From: Cyanidiococcus yangmingshanensis
Lineage: Eukaryota; Rhodophyta; Bangiophyceae; Cyanidiales; Cyanidiaceae
Direction: 5' to 3'
NCBI GenBank assembly: GCA_013995675.1
Contig: VWRR01000006.1
Span: forward strand, 248,001-312,000
DNA length: 64,000 bases
How positions within the stretch are numbered: the first letter of the stretch is position 1; each line of letters starts with the position of its first letter. The position numbers and the translations under genes were made by a program. Below, piece after piece: positions 1 to 9,973 of the stretch. The notes below the pieces were generated by a model, which saw nothing but the letters and a program-made list of their open reading frames with translations, had not been told where the DNA came from and did no database searches.

Positions 1-24
1 TCAAGAAAGACCATTCCGGGAACT

Positions 25-517
25 CTACTGGTTCGGCATACAATCTCCAATCATAGAACGTAGCTGCGTATTCTCCAGCGCAGACAGCACCCGCTCCTTA
101 TCATTCAGTTGTTTTGTGATTTCCTGCCAGTGCACATGAGTTTCTGGAGCAACCACCACTTTCAGTCTCGGGGCATATCGGGAGGAGCCTTTCGTGGGCA
201 ACGAAGAGACGCAAGTGGGCGCTATCCCTAAATCAACAAGCCGCTGACGAATGCAAAGTACCAATCAAAGCTGCAAGACTACAGTGAGGCACTGTGGGTG
301 TGAATGACACCTGAATATATCGTCTCCGTGAGCTTTCGGTTACAGAATCTGGCGTCACAACGGCAAGTTCCTCGAGCGTGTTCGGGTGCTCAGGGTCTCT
401 AATGTCACGGATCGCTTCGAAGATTTGAGTCGTCAAGGGTGTTTCTGGCGGTAGTGGCCACTGACGTTTTGAACGATCTACCTGGTGAACAACAGGCTCA
501 GCGTTGTCCAGCGGCAT
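25..517 (-). CDS. CIA2: MIP18-family Fe-S targeting protein CIA2 (FAM96/AE7), frame-interrupted
   Basis: Member of the cytosolic iron-sulfur assembly targeting complex, which with CIA1 and MMS19 delivers Fe-S clusters to cytosolic and nuclear apo-proteins. The start is the ATG at 515-517, giving [10 protein letters not shown], the family N-terminus. Next come [16 protein letters not shown] and [15 protein letters not shown]; the Cys of PHCS is the family's reactive cysteine. The first frame stops at 233, but the rest of the family ([11 protein letters not shown], then [18 protein letters not shown]) is read one base further on and ends at 25. The change of frame must lie in 236-264, next to the ALIG codons, and no conserved residue is lost. 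This looks like one extra base rather than an intron. Family identity is strong; whether the gene is really interrupted is open. Confidence 0.9.
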
Positions 518-1579
518 GTGATTCAAGCTGCATACAGCCTTGCGCTGACTTGTCGCAAAAGGCAACAACAAAACCAGATCGTTCTAAACAGTCGAATCAG
601 TGCAACAGTGCGTACAGGGAGCACGCGCGCGACCGCTGTACGGAGCGTCGAACGCACAAGGGCATCCGCGTGAGGCCGGAATGGTACGGTGTTGGAGCAG
701 GTTGGCTGACACCACGTCCCTAGTGCTCACATGCAACGAAACGCATCGATTCATGCCAACTCAAATAAATTGATGACGCATTTGTCCCGCATCACTGCAA
801 GACCTTGATGGAGACCCACGCATCCACGAGCACGTCTCACTGCGTCAAGGCTGATCGGCCATCCAGAAAAACGCCATGCCACATTCAGTTCGTGTACTAA
901 GTGCATACGCGAAATCGTATGCAACGAATTGCTCGCGGTCTGCTCAGGGCCCAGCCGGAGGGCCTCCGAGTCGGAGAAATGCAAAGAAAAACCATTCGCA
1001 GAAACACTCGATTTGGAGTTTGAATACAGAGGCTCTTTGAATCAATTAGCGCAACAACCCCGAAATTCGTAGAGAGCTCAGATTCTAGGCCGAAACACCG
1101 GAATGTCGAAGAAATGCGCAGAGAACTTTCATTCCGGGGAAACCGAGCTTTCCCCTCTGCAGTGCAGTCAGAGCACGAACGATCATGTCGACCGCGATGC
1201 AGCTCACCAAGCACATGCCTGGATTCTCACGGACATCGAAAAGGGAAGATGACGTACATTTTGAGTGTTCTTCAGGGGATACAGCTCCTACGAGCAAAAA
1301 CAGATTCCAGCCTTGCCGCTTCCAGCTGTGCCAACAAGTGATCAGAGAGCATCGATTTTATTCATGGCGGCGGCGCAATCACAGCGGTACGGATCGAGTG
1401 CGGCATGTGAAAGCCACGACCTTATTGCCTTTCCGGTACCTGAAACGCTGTGAGACGAGTCTCCTCTCAGGAGATTCTTGTCTGGGTTTTGCATATTTTT
1501 GTCCATCACGGACAACCAGATAGTTTCCAGGGTTGTGGTTGCCAATCGCAACTGATTTTTTGAAGGAAGTTCGCACAGA
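518..1579. other. Intergenic, no gene assigned
   Basis: Between the divergently transcribed CIA2 and Mbb1-like genes. Several overlapping minus-strand reading frames of 70-107 codons occupy 751-1678, but none resembles a known family. They cannot be chained by simple one-base steps the way the interrupted genes here can. Probably promoters and leaders. Confidence 0.5.
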
Positions 1580-3429
1580 ATGAGTAGAGACGGGTACCAC
1601 ACTGCGAGGAGGCAGGCCTGTTTCGTGGGGTTTCCGCTTCCCTGGACGGCGGATCTTCGACTCAAAAGCAGTGCTCAAGAAAACTGTAACTTCATGAAGC
1701 GCGCCTATGAAAGCGACTTTGTGGCTGTTCGTCTATTTGCGGGGACCACTAGCCGGCTGCCACGGCTCTGCCACGCTCGACGCAGGTCTCGTCGTTGCCC
1801 TCTTCTCCTGAGTGGCGGACGTGCGCCCGTTGGTGACCTGGTTCAGACCTTTTCGAACGAGAACGATCTGTCCAAACCCGGATCGACTTTGACGATTCCC
1901 TCGGAGAGCGGTGCTTCAGGAATTCAACCCGACGCCGTACGAGAGAGTGCTGTCGTTTCGAAACGAGAGCATGTTTCTAAGCTCGTCTCCGAGGCTCGGG
2001 CCGAGGAGCAGTCAGGGTCACTGGCAACTTCGCAGTCATGCTTTATGAACAAGCCTTGGCACTCGACCCGTGTCAGGGCAAGGTCTGGATGCTCCTTGCA
2101 CGGGGTTGGGAACGCCAACGCCTATTTGAACAAGCGCGGAACGTATTGCGTCGAGGAATCCAAGCGAATCCTGCGAACCCGTTTCTTCTACAGGCCCTTG
2201 CGGACCTTGAAAAAATATTACACAATTGGGAACGAGCGCGCAAACTATTCGCTCAAACGCTCGAGGTTGAGCCGAAATTTCTCTCTACGTACAACTCATG
2301 GGCCCTCATGGAGATTGATCTGGGGAATATTCAGAAAGGCTACGAGTTGCTGGTACGGGGTCTTCAAGTCGATCCGAGCTCAACGCGTCTGTTGCGATCT
2401 TTGGCTATCCTCGAAGACAAGCATGGACGGAGCAAAAGCGCGCAGTGTATCTTGAGCAAGGCCCTGGAGAACGACCAAGACAATCCGCACTTGTTGTACG
2501 CCGTTGGAGTCCTTGAATTCAAGCAAGGAAATCCAGCAAGAGCAAGGACATGCTTCCAGAAAGCGTATTCGTGTGACCCCACCTACACGAAAGCCTACCT
2601 GGCGCTCGCTCAGATGGAGGAGTACTTGGGCAATAAGGAGGCGGCAAGTCAGGCCTACCTGAAGGCGCTGTGTGAGGCGAAGGCTCGGCCTCTTGAGAGT
2701 GCTGTCCAGCTGGATGGTGTAGGGGGTGCGGTTGCCCTGTGGCAAGCATACGCTCGTTTCGAGGAGCGACAGAAAAATTTCCGTAGCGCGCGTCATATCT
2801 ACGCAGACGCTGTAGCACGATTTCCGAACGATGTGCGGCTCCTGTGTGAGTTTGCAAAGCTTGAGCTCCGCCTTGGTAATCTGCAACCAGCACGGACCCT
2901 TCTTTGGCGAGCAATAGAGATCGATGATGAGTATCCCTACGCGTACCAGTATTTGGGTTTGCTGGAACAAACAGAGATGCAATTCGATGCTGCGCGGAAC
3001 GTTTATTCGAGAGGCATCGAGCGTTGCAGCGCATCAAACTGCGAAACGCGGTTTCCAACAGACACAGCTTCACTGTATCATAGCTGGGCCTTATTGGAAT
3101 GGAAATGCGGGGATAGAACGAGAGCCAGAAATCTCTTCGAGCGCGGTTTGAAAGCGAATCGCTCGGCGGGCTGGCTTTGGGCATCGTATGCCCGCTTTGA
3201 GGCCGACCTCGGCAACGACGATCTCGCTCAGCACTATTATGCTCGCGCTGCAAACGCAACTCCGAAAGACTCCTCAATCTGGACTTCATGGGCCTCATTT
3301 GAACGGAGCCGCGGGAACCACGAGCGAGCGCAAACATACGCAAGACGTGCAATTGAGCTGCAACGTTATGATCAGACTCGCAGCATAGATCCAGCGAGAC
3401 CCCTAGCTCGTCGGCGCTTCAAGCCGTGA
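1580..3429 (+). CDS. Mbb1/HCF107-like HAT/TPR-repeat protein, plastid RNA maturation, frame-interrupted
   Basis: Array of about eleven HAT/TPR-like 34-residue repeats. Examples are ARKLFAQTLEVEPKF, ARTCFQKAYSCDPTY, ARHIYADAVARFPND and ARNLFERGLKANRSA. It most resembles Mbb1/HCF107, the plastid protein that stabilises and processes psbB/psbH mRNA by binding single-stranded RNA. The ATG at 1580 (or 1694) opens a Ser/Arg-rich leader like a transit peptide, reaching EARAEEQSGSLATSQ. The repeat array is in another frame from 2038 (MLYEQALALDP). That frame is open only from 1981, so the switch lies between 1981 and about 2040. It requires skipping two bases or adding one. Skipping two restores exact repeat spacing from SG to YEQAL. 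If one ignores the leader, a 463-residue protein from 2038 remains, starting mid-repeat and without targeting signal. The psbB role is inferred from the family. Confidence 0.75.
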
Positions 3430-3736
3430 TGGATTTCAATTTTGTGCAAATGCCTCAGGCGATCTTTCAGATGACGCACTCGACTACTTTATGGAACAAC
3501 AACCCGAGCAGTGTAATGAGCGTAATTCACGTTTCACGGCTGAATAGCATCCTCGAATTTTATGATTGCTTGGCGAAAAGGATTTCCCCGTGAATGAGCC
3601 CGACATTGTCATGACCGGCGACCTCTTGTGGCCAGAAATTTACAGAGACGACGTGCGCCTTCATCTCAGGCTCAAAACGATGACAAGTCGCATTGAAGAA
3701 CACAACGTCTAGATTCGGTCCAGCAGCATTCCGGCA
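3430..3736. other. Convergent intergenic spacer
   Basis: About 300 bases between the stops of the Mbb1-like and helicase genes. It presumably holds both 3' ends. No feature recognised. Confidence 0.5.
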
Positions 3737-5422
3737 CTAGATTGGCTGCTTCACGAGGCGGAGCCGGACCCAGTACGCCGTCTCGCAAATCGATGTGGAT
3801 CCCTCTGACGAGGCTGGTTTGGGTATTGCGGTCCTGGCATTCCGTTTCTCCAGTTCTTTCAGTTTCGTCTCACAAAACTGCACAATATCCGCGCCCTCAA
3901 TTCGTGTCGCTTCCTCAACGAGTGTTGCTAACGGCATATCTTTCTTTGTGACCAGTGATGTGACAGTGCCTGCCCCCGACGGACCACGCGCCGTGCGGCC
4001 AGCTCGATGCAGATAATCCACTGCCGTGCGAGGAAAATCAAAGAGGATGACATGGTCGATTTTGTGGTTGTAATCGAGGCCCCGGGCCGCGATATCAGTG
4101 CAGACGAGAATCTGCCGCTCGCCGCGCGCAAACGCTTCGTACTCGAACTCTCGTTTTTCTTTCGGTATATCACCATGATAATTCGCAGTTGTAAATCCGT
4201 GTTCCTGAAGAAAATGGTCCAAGAAACGACAGCTGTCCACTGTATTACAAAAAACCATGACGCGTCCACCAGACAGAGAACGCGTTTTCTTGTGTGCCTC
4301 CTCCTTCAGCAGCGCTAGAATTTCATCCGTCCTCCCATTCGAGCCGCCAACTTGGATGAATCGCTGACGAAGATTCGCTGGGGTCTGATGTAAATCAACG
4401 GTGAGGAGCTTTGCTTTCGGGAAGAAATCGGCGTAAAGGTCACGTGCGGCCGTTGGATGTGTCGCTCCAACAGCGACGAACTGTTGCACGTTTCGTGTTC
4501 TCCTCAATATTTGCCGGATATCCGCTCCAAAGCCACTTTTGTCCAGCAGCAGCGTATCCACCTCGTCAAGTACGACAGTATGGACAGCCCGCATGCGGAT
4601 AAGTCCTTCATCAAGTAGCTGGAGCAACCGACCGCTTGTCGTGACCAAAACATCTATCGGTTGATCCTCAAGCTGTGCTCGCACTTTCCGGCGTATGCCC
4701 AATCCTGATGCCGCACGAATTTTGATGTAATGGCTCAGCTGCTTGCAGACGCGGAGCACCTGATCCGCCAATTCCCGCGTGGGTGTCAGGATCAGAGCAC
4801 GTGGCGCTCCTGGCTTGCGAAGAGGATGCTCCCCTCGACGAATCATCTCGGCTGCATGCCCCGTCTCAACTTCCTGCATGGCTAACTGCTCTTCTATTTT
4901 TAGTCTCTGCATGATCGGAAGCAAATAGGCGAGCGTTTTGCCTGATCCTGTCGCTGATCCGACAATGGCACTTGCTCCCCCGAGAAGTGCAGGTATCGCT
5001 CGAATCTGGATCGATGTGGGACTTTCAATTCCATCAGCACTGAGGGCTGCAACAAGTTCGGGAAACAGCCCGAGAGAAGCAAAAGACGCTTGCAATAGAA
5101 AAGAAGCCGAGCTCGGAGCACTGGAGCGTGCTCGAGGACGAAACGGAAGCGATGATCGATTCGCCTCCTCCGAAGACGGGTATGAAATCACTCTTCTTGT
5201 TCGTAGTAATTCGTGCCGTCTTTTCAGACCATGTGGTGCCTGGTTCCGGCAGATCTGAGCGGGTTTCCAATCCGAGATGGTATGCAAAGGAAAGGGAACG
5301 AATGAGGTGGCTTTCGCGGGCATCTGAAAGCACGGCATCGGGCGCACGCAAGCAGCCGGAAAACCGTGCTGCTGCCCGAGAGACGCGTCTTCGTTGCCGC
5401 TTCTGAAAAGATCAGCGAACAT
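3737..5422 (-). CDS. DEVD-box RNA helicase, RH39/RH50-like, probably plastid
   Basis: 561-residue superfamily 2 helicase. A Q-motif region (SFASLGLFPELVAAL, about 113-127) precedes motif I ATGSGKT (157-163), Ia PTRELA, and motif II, which is DEVD (286-289) instead of DEAD. Motif III reads GAT instead of SAT, and motif Ib reads TSGR instead of TPGR. The second RecA domain has VFCNTV, TDIAARGLD and HRAGRTARG. The stretch after motif II (DTLLLDKSGFGADIRQIL) resembles plant RH39/RH50, plastid helicases acting on rRNA. The first ~110 residues are rich in Ser, Arg and Pro with few acids, as expected for an organelle transit peptide. The ATG at 5420-5422 is the start. The frame is intact. A plastid rRNA role is inferred from similarity. 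Confidence 0.85.
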   Translation of the reverse strand: MFADLFRSGNEDASLGQQHGFPAACVRPMPCFQMPAKATSFVPFPLHTISDWKPAQICRNQAPHGLKRRHELLRTRRVISYPSSEEANRSSLPFRPRARSSAPSSASFLLQASFASLGLFPELVAALSADGIESPTSIQIRAIPALLGGASAIVGSATGSGKTLAYLLPIMQRLKIEEQLAMQEVETGHAAEMIRRGEHPLRKPGAPRALILTPTRELADQVLRVCKQLSHYIKIRAASGLGIRRKVRAQLEDQPIDVLVTTSGRLLQLLDEGLIRMRAVHTVVLDEVDTLLLDKSGFGADIRQILRRTRNVQQFVAVGATHPTAARDLYADFFPKAKLLTVDLHQTPANLRQRFIQVGGSNGRTDEILALLKEEAHKKTRSLSGGRVMVFCNTVDSCRFLDHFLQEHGFTTANYHGDIPKEKREFEYEAFARGERQILVCTDIAARGLDYNHKIDHVILFDFPRTAVDYLHRAGRTARGPSGAGTVTSLVTKKDMPLATLVEEATRIEGADIVQFCETKLKELEKRNARTAIPKPASSEGSTSICETAYWVRLRLVKQPI

Positions 5423-6007
5423 TCTGGGGAAAATAATTGCTGGTGCCTTTCACCGTCAACAATATTGATAAAGATCGAGAGAACCTTGCCCTGACAAACT
5501 CGGAAGCTCCTGTGATCAAGACTGCCAAGCGCTTTGCGCCTGTTTCGTTAGAGACACCATGTGAACCCCTTTCCGACTACGCGGCGGGTAATTGTTTGTT
5601 GCCCAGAAAACAAGGCTATTTCAAGCAGCGTGAACTGTAGGAAAAAGCTCTGCCTTTCTGTCTTTTTTCGTTATACCCGCCCCGACCTCGCGAAAAGCAC
5701 CGTCCTAGGCGCCTACAACAGAACTCTGAAGGGCAATTGCTGAGAAGCAAAGAAAGAACCGTTCTCTTGCACGTTTTACAAGTAATTTATTCACGGTTTT
5801 GAAGCAATTAGCGCGCAAGTATTCGTTTTGACAAGCACCTATCCTTTTGCAGGGCACACTGTTCCACAGCACTGCCACCGCCGTCCTATTACAGTGCGCA
5901 GGCCGTCGTCGCCATCATCAGGAAGACGCTCTGCAGAGGTGATCAATATTCGTCCCCCTGAAACTTGAGCAGCCAGTCGTTCTCGGGCTCTAATCAGGGA
6001 CGTAACC
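5423..6007. other. Divergent promoter region
   Basis: 585 bases between the starts of the helicase and the ClpP gene. It should contain both promoters. No coding sequence or known motif identified. Confidence 0.5.
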
Positions 6008-6811
6008 ATGATCTCCTGGCCGCAACATTCGAGTCCTCGCAATGATGTTGAAGAAAAGCTTGGCTTTCTGACGCCAGCGGGGACAAGCTGGGGTCTCTTT
6101 TCCTCCGGGACGCGTACCTACCGCTATGAACGCAACGCGAATGTGTGTCGTGAAGGCAAGTCTGAGCGGCAGCGCGGTAACGGTGGACAGTTTGGAAGGT
6201 GTCGCATCATCATGATGCCTGTTGGCGTCCCAAAAGTGGCGTTCCGTGTGCCGGGAGGAACGCAGGCAGAGTGGGTGGATATATACAATCGCATGTATCG
6301 TGAAAGGATTATTTTCCTGGGGAGCGAACTTGACGATGAGCTTGCAAACCAGATCATCGCAGTGATGCTGTATCTTGACTCGGAGGACAATACGAAACCA
6401 ATATATCTCTACATTAACTCTCCGGGAGGCTCCGTCGTTGCGGGTCTCGCTGTCTACGATACGATGCGACATATCAAGTCCGAGGTTGTCACCATTAACG
6501 TGGGACTGGCGGCTTCGATGTCTAGCTTTTTGCTAGCGGCAGGAGAGAAGGGAAAGCGTTTCGCCTTGCCGCATTCAAGGGTCATGATACATCAGCCGCT
6601 CGGAGGAGCCCAAGGACAGGCATCGGACCTCAAAGTCGAGGCTGAGCAGATTCTTCGTATCCGGGACGCGCTCACGCACGAGTACTCGAAAATGACTGGA
6701 AAACCGTACGAGAAATTAATACGCGATATGAGTCGGGATAACTTCATGTCTGCGCATGAGGCGTTGGAGTATGGTTTGATTGATCGTGTGATCGAAGGCA
6801 AGGCGGTGTAG
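6008..6811 (+). CDS. clpP: Nuclear-encoded plastid ClpP protease subunit
   Basis: Serine peptidase subunit of the Clp core complex. The 267-residue product has about 68 leader residues, basic and Ser/Gly-rich, then the mature family start [14 protein letters not shown]. The catalytic triad is complete: Ser170 in GLAASM, His195 in MIHQP and Asp244 in SRDNFM. It is therefore a ClpP, not an inactive ClpR. The sequence YINSPGGSV and the LALPHSR-like segment FALPHSR match cyanobacterial and plastid subunits closely. The leader plus cyanobacterial-type core indicates import into the plastid stroma, where it would assemble with other ClpP/R subunits and a ClpC chaperone. The ATG at 6008 is the first in frame; a second possible start lies at the MMPVG codons. 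Confidence 0.93.
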   Translation: MISWPQHSSPRNDVEEKLGFLTPAGTSWGLFSSGTRTYRYERNANVCREGKSERQRGNGGQFGRCRIIMMPVGVPKVAFRVPGGTQAEWVDIYNRMYRERIIFLGSELDDELANQIIAVMLYLDSEDNTKPIYLYINSPGGSVVAGLAVYDTMRHIKSEVVTINVGLAASMSSFLLAAGEKGKRFALPHSRVMIHQPLGGAQGQASDLKVEAEQILRIRDALTHEYSKMTGKPYEKLIRDMSRDNFMSAHEALEYGLIDRVIEGKAV

Positions 6812-7667
6812 GCTATTGAACCGCACAGCAATATCTCAGACCTTTTTTCCACGAGGAATGGGCTGAACGTAAAGACGTGCTTTGCTCGATGCCTCACCTG
6901 CGCCGTGTTGGCAGAAAAGTGCTGCTGAGGAAGGGAATGTTCGCTGTGACATCGCCGGGATCGGAGCCGTTCCGAACTGGGCAACACTCACTCGGATAAC
7001 ACGGTGTGACTGGCTGCAGCGCTATCCAGTAAGAGTACGTGCGCCCATGTCTCGCTCCGCAGAAGGCCTTTCCATTCATAGTTTTCAGCGTGCTGTGTGG
7101 ATGTATTGAAAAGAGGAGCTCCGCTTCACGATTCAAGAAGGAGAAACTGTTTGGAAAATAACGGTTGAGCGCTTCCTGACTGCAGCTCAACCGCGGAGCC
7201 CCGCTTGCTCGAAGATACTAGTTTGCAAAGAGGTGAACTTGTTTGTGGTTCCAAAGGACGACATCTGGACCCCTACACTAAATCATTTTAAAAAAATATG
7301 GATCACACTGCGTATGACGCAACCTTTTCCGCTCCCGTAGACAGCATTCAATTGGTTTGATACGCGCAGGTCGCCAGGGGCCCTTCCGATGAATCCTCAT
7401 AGACCACATGGACCCATTTTGGGCAACTTTTATATTGCTGATCAACCCGTTTCTGTCGACAACCGTTTTGTTTCATTTCCAGAATCCGATGACTCGAAGC
7501 GTCAGCCATGCTGGCGCCGGTGCCATGGACAGACCGTTGCAAAGCTGTCTTGCTGTCTCGCTGCGCCTGAGCGCGTGACACGCACTGCTTTCCCACCGTT
7601 TCGCGCCGGTAAAGATACTGCGAAGCTGCGTTCTACACACTCCGCCACAGCACCTCACCTACTTGAA
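6812..7667. other. Intergenic, no gene assigned
   Basis: Between two plus-strand genes. Part of it (7389-7667) is open in frame with the next gene. That part has no resemblance to ESCRT proteins and is probably leader. An A-rich run lies near 7288. Confidence 0.5.
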
Positions 7668-8453
7668 ATGTTTTGGAGAAAGAAAGCTCCAGCTGTTACG
7701 CAAGAGGAGTACCAGTCGCGCCTGGGCAGCCGCACCGAGCTCGCGCGAGGGAAACTAGAGTCGCTTGAGAAGGAGCTCATTCGTTACAAGCAGCAAATGC
7801 GGGTATCGCCCAAAGGAAGCGCTGCTTATCGCACTGCCGAGGCACAGGCGCTGCGTTGCCTGAAGCATCGCAAGCTCCTCGAAAGTCAGCTTGGAGTTTA
7901 CGCGAATCAAACCTTCACGATGGATCAAGTGCAGTACGCGAAAGAAAACTTACGGATGGCTCGCGAATCAGAGCAGCAGATGCGCACCTCAAAGAAACAG
8001 TTGTCCAAGGAACTGAAGCGCACCAATGTCGATCGTCTCGAAGATGTCGCTTATGAGCTGGCTGACGCATTGCAGGAGACCGATGAGGTACAGGAAGTTC
8101 TAGGGCGCTCCTACCATGTCGATGCGGAATTCGATGACGTCGAACTTTTGGCGGAGCTGGACTCACTCGAGTCAGAAATTGCACAGGATCAGAGTGTGCG
8201 AACTGAAAAGGGCTCTGTTCCGGTGTATCTTCAGGAACGCGAAGAGCCAACGGAGGCGATGGATCACTCTGCCTCGTGGAACGGTGAATCCGTGTGGTCG
8301 TCGAATAGTGATATTGGTATGAGGGCGCCGCCGGTACCTCGCGAGCCCACGCAACGGCCTTTACAAACAACAGAGTCATCTCTATCTCGTTCGAGTGCTC
8401 CGCAACCTGGCGAGGACGAAATCGCGTCGCTACGTCGTAGTATGGCCGTCTAA
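7668..8453 (+). CDS. VPS60: ESCRT-III-associated SNF7-family protein Vps60/CHMP5
   Basis: 261-residue Snf7-domain protein. It starts MFWRKK, with a basic first helix, and has long alpha-helical coiled segments. The diagnostic CHMP5/Vps60 core is YANQTFTMDQVQYAKE (family: NQTFNLDQV), followed by LADALQETDEVQEVLGRSY. The C-terminal third is acidic then Ser/Pro-rich, fitting a regulatory tail that binds LIP5/Vta1. Vps60 modulates ESCRT-III disassembly by Vps4 at endosomes and possibly at division sites. The same frame is open upstream to an ATG at 7389. I choose 7668 because homology begins exactly there and Snf7 proteins have very short N-termini. The frame is unbroken. Confidence 0.9.
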   Translation: MFWRKKAPAVTQEEYQSRLGSRTELARGKLESLEKELIRYKQQMRVSPKGSAAYRTAEAQALRCLKHRKLLESQLGVYANQTFTMDQVQYAKENLRMARESEQQMRTSKKQLSKELKRTNVDRLEDVAYELADALQETDEVQEVLGRSYHVDAEFDDVELLAELDSLESEIAQDQSVRTEKGSVPVYLQEREEPTEAMDHSASWNGESVWSSNSDIGMRAPPVPREPTQRPLQTTESSLSRSSAPQPGEDEIASLRRSMAV

Positions 8454-9973
8454 AGAGCTTTGGAACATAGACAGAATCCTTGACTCGTTCAAATTTGTCT
8501 ATCAGATCTTGGCTTTCTCCAAAACTGTTCACGAAAAGACACGAGGATGCGCAGCATCAGTTGGAGAGCTGCTGAAGCTGATTGCGCTAGGATCTGTAGG
8601 ATTTCTCTTTATGAATATTAGCTTTTCATAGCATAAGGGCAAACTCCGAGGGGCTTGACGTGTTCGATTCCTGATTGTATTAGCATCTCTGTGGTGTCCC
8701 AGGTGAGCTATGCTGTTCCTATAAGGAATAATCTCCAAAGGTCTTTTCGCATCGAAAACGGGACCCGGTCATCTCATATTTTTTAACACGATCGGTTAGC
8801 CAAAATTATCCGCACCACTTGCCGGCGCGGTTAGAGCTCGCTCAGACGCGGCAAAGCCAGCCAGTGACAACAGACTCTGACTGGCGCTGAGGCTCATTCT
8901 CTAGGCGGACGATATGATAAAGTCTCATTTCTAACAGTAGCTCGAAAAGAAGATATGTCGCTGTTTGCTCTTGGTTCGCCCTCAAAGCAGGCAAACTCGA
9001 CACGATCAACAGACTGCTTTGTTTACGTCCTCAATTTTACAGGGCATCGCCTGAACTGGGTTTTCGCGACGAGCCATAGCCGAATCCATGCCCGGAAGCG
9101 TCCGCTCAGCGTTTCCCCGCGCGAATGTTTTGATCACGAGGTCAGCTCCAAAAATAGACTCGTGCACAACATTCGTTTCGTCTCTTTCGCGATCATGCAT
9201 GAGTTCTTTCGAAAATCATTGGAGTCAAAGTCGCGTCGAGATGAGCGCACGAGATGCAACCACAGAGGCTCGTTCTCAAGATCTGCTTCTTGTCGACCAC
9301 GACGGATAGCCGAAGAGCTTTTTTCGCAGTGAGGTTTGGATACGAGGATCTTGCGATAGTGCTTCCAGAATGTCTCCGGACATGCATCTCTCGTCAAGAA
9401 ATTTTCAAACCGATTCCTTTCATACGAATATTCGAATACATCGTCAGAAAGAAATGATGCTGTTTCCGGTCTCGCAACGTTTGTGAAGCATCTCTCATTG
9501 TCCATGAACAGGAACAAAGAAGTCGTCAGGAGGTCTCTTGCTGAACGGATCACTGATGAGGTGTCGTCAAACTAGGCTTGACATAAAAATGGGCTGTCTT
9601 CGAAGCAAAATGCGCAGGCATTTCGTTTAGGTGGCGACTTGGATGGCCCGAGCGACCACGACCACCGAGGCATTCAGTCGGGCCCAGGGCGCCAGGCAGC
9701 AATCGCCCTCGAGCGGCCCAGCATCGACGGCAAGGGTTAGCGTCTTGACGTTACTAGCCTATCGACGAGGTTGTGTGTTTCATACAAGAGGGCTGTTGAG
9801 TGACGGCCCATTCCGATGAAACATATAGAGGTTCATCTCCTGAAATAGGCGGATATATTTAGTGGCTAGTGAGAGACTTGAAAGAGAGTTCATTCCAACC
9901 TTTCGTCTGGGGTAAGGAACACATAGCGAGGAACATTTGCGACCGACGAGGAACTCTGGTCGATTGCGTGGTA
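8454..9973. other. Long intergenic region
   Basis: About 1.5 kb upstream of eIF5B. A 139-codon minus-strand frame (9134-9553) exists, but it begins with GTG and matches no family I know. A plus-strand 125-codon frame overlaps it. The eIF5B frame is open back to about 9869 but without an ATG. Nothing else recognised. Confidence 0.45.

Noticed and set aside
2041-2455. Continuation of the Mbb1 leader frame to 2455 as its own gene
   Set aside because: It overlaps the repeat array in another frame and has no family resemblance; only its first part is plausible as leader.
7389-7667. 93-codon N-terminal extension of Vps60
   Set aside because: Open in frame, but Snf7 proteins begin with a short basic helix that matches exactly from 7668.
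8660-8675. TTCGATTCC string suggesting a tRNA B box
   Set aside because: No pairing of flanks and no A box at a suitable distance.
9134-9553. 139-codon minus-strand frame
   Set aside because: Begins with GTG, no homology, overlaps a plus-strand frame of similar length.
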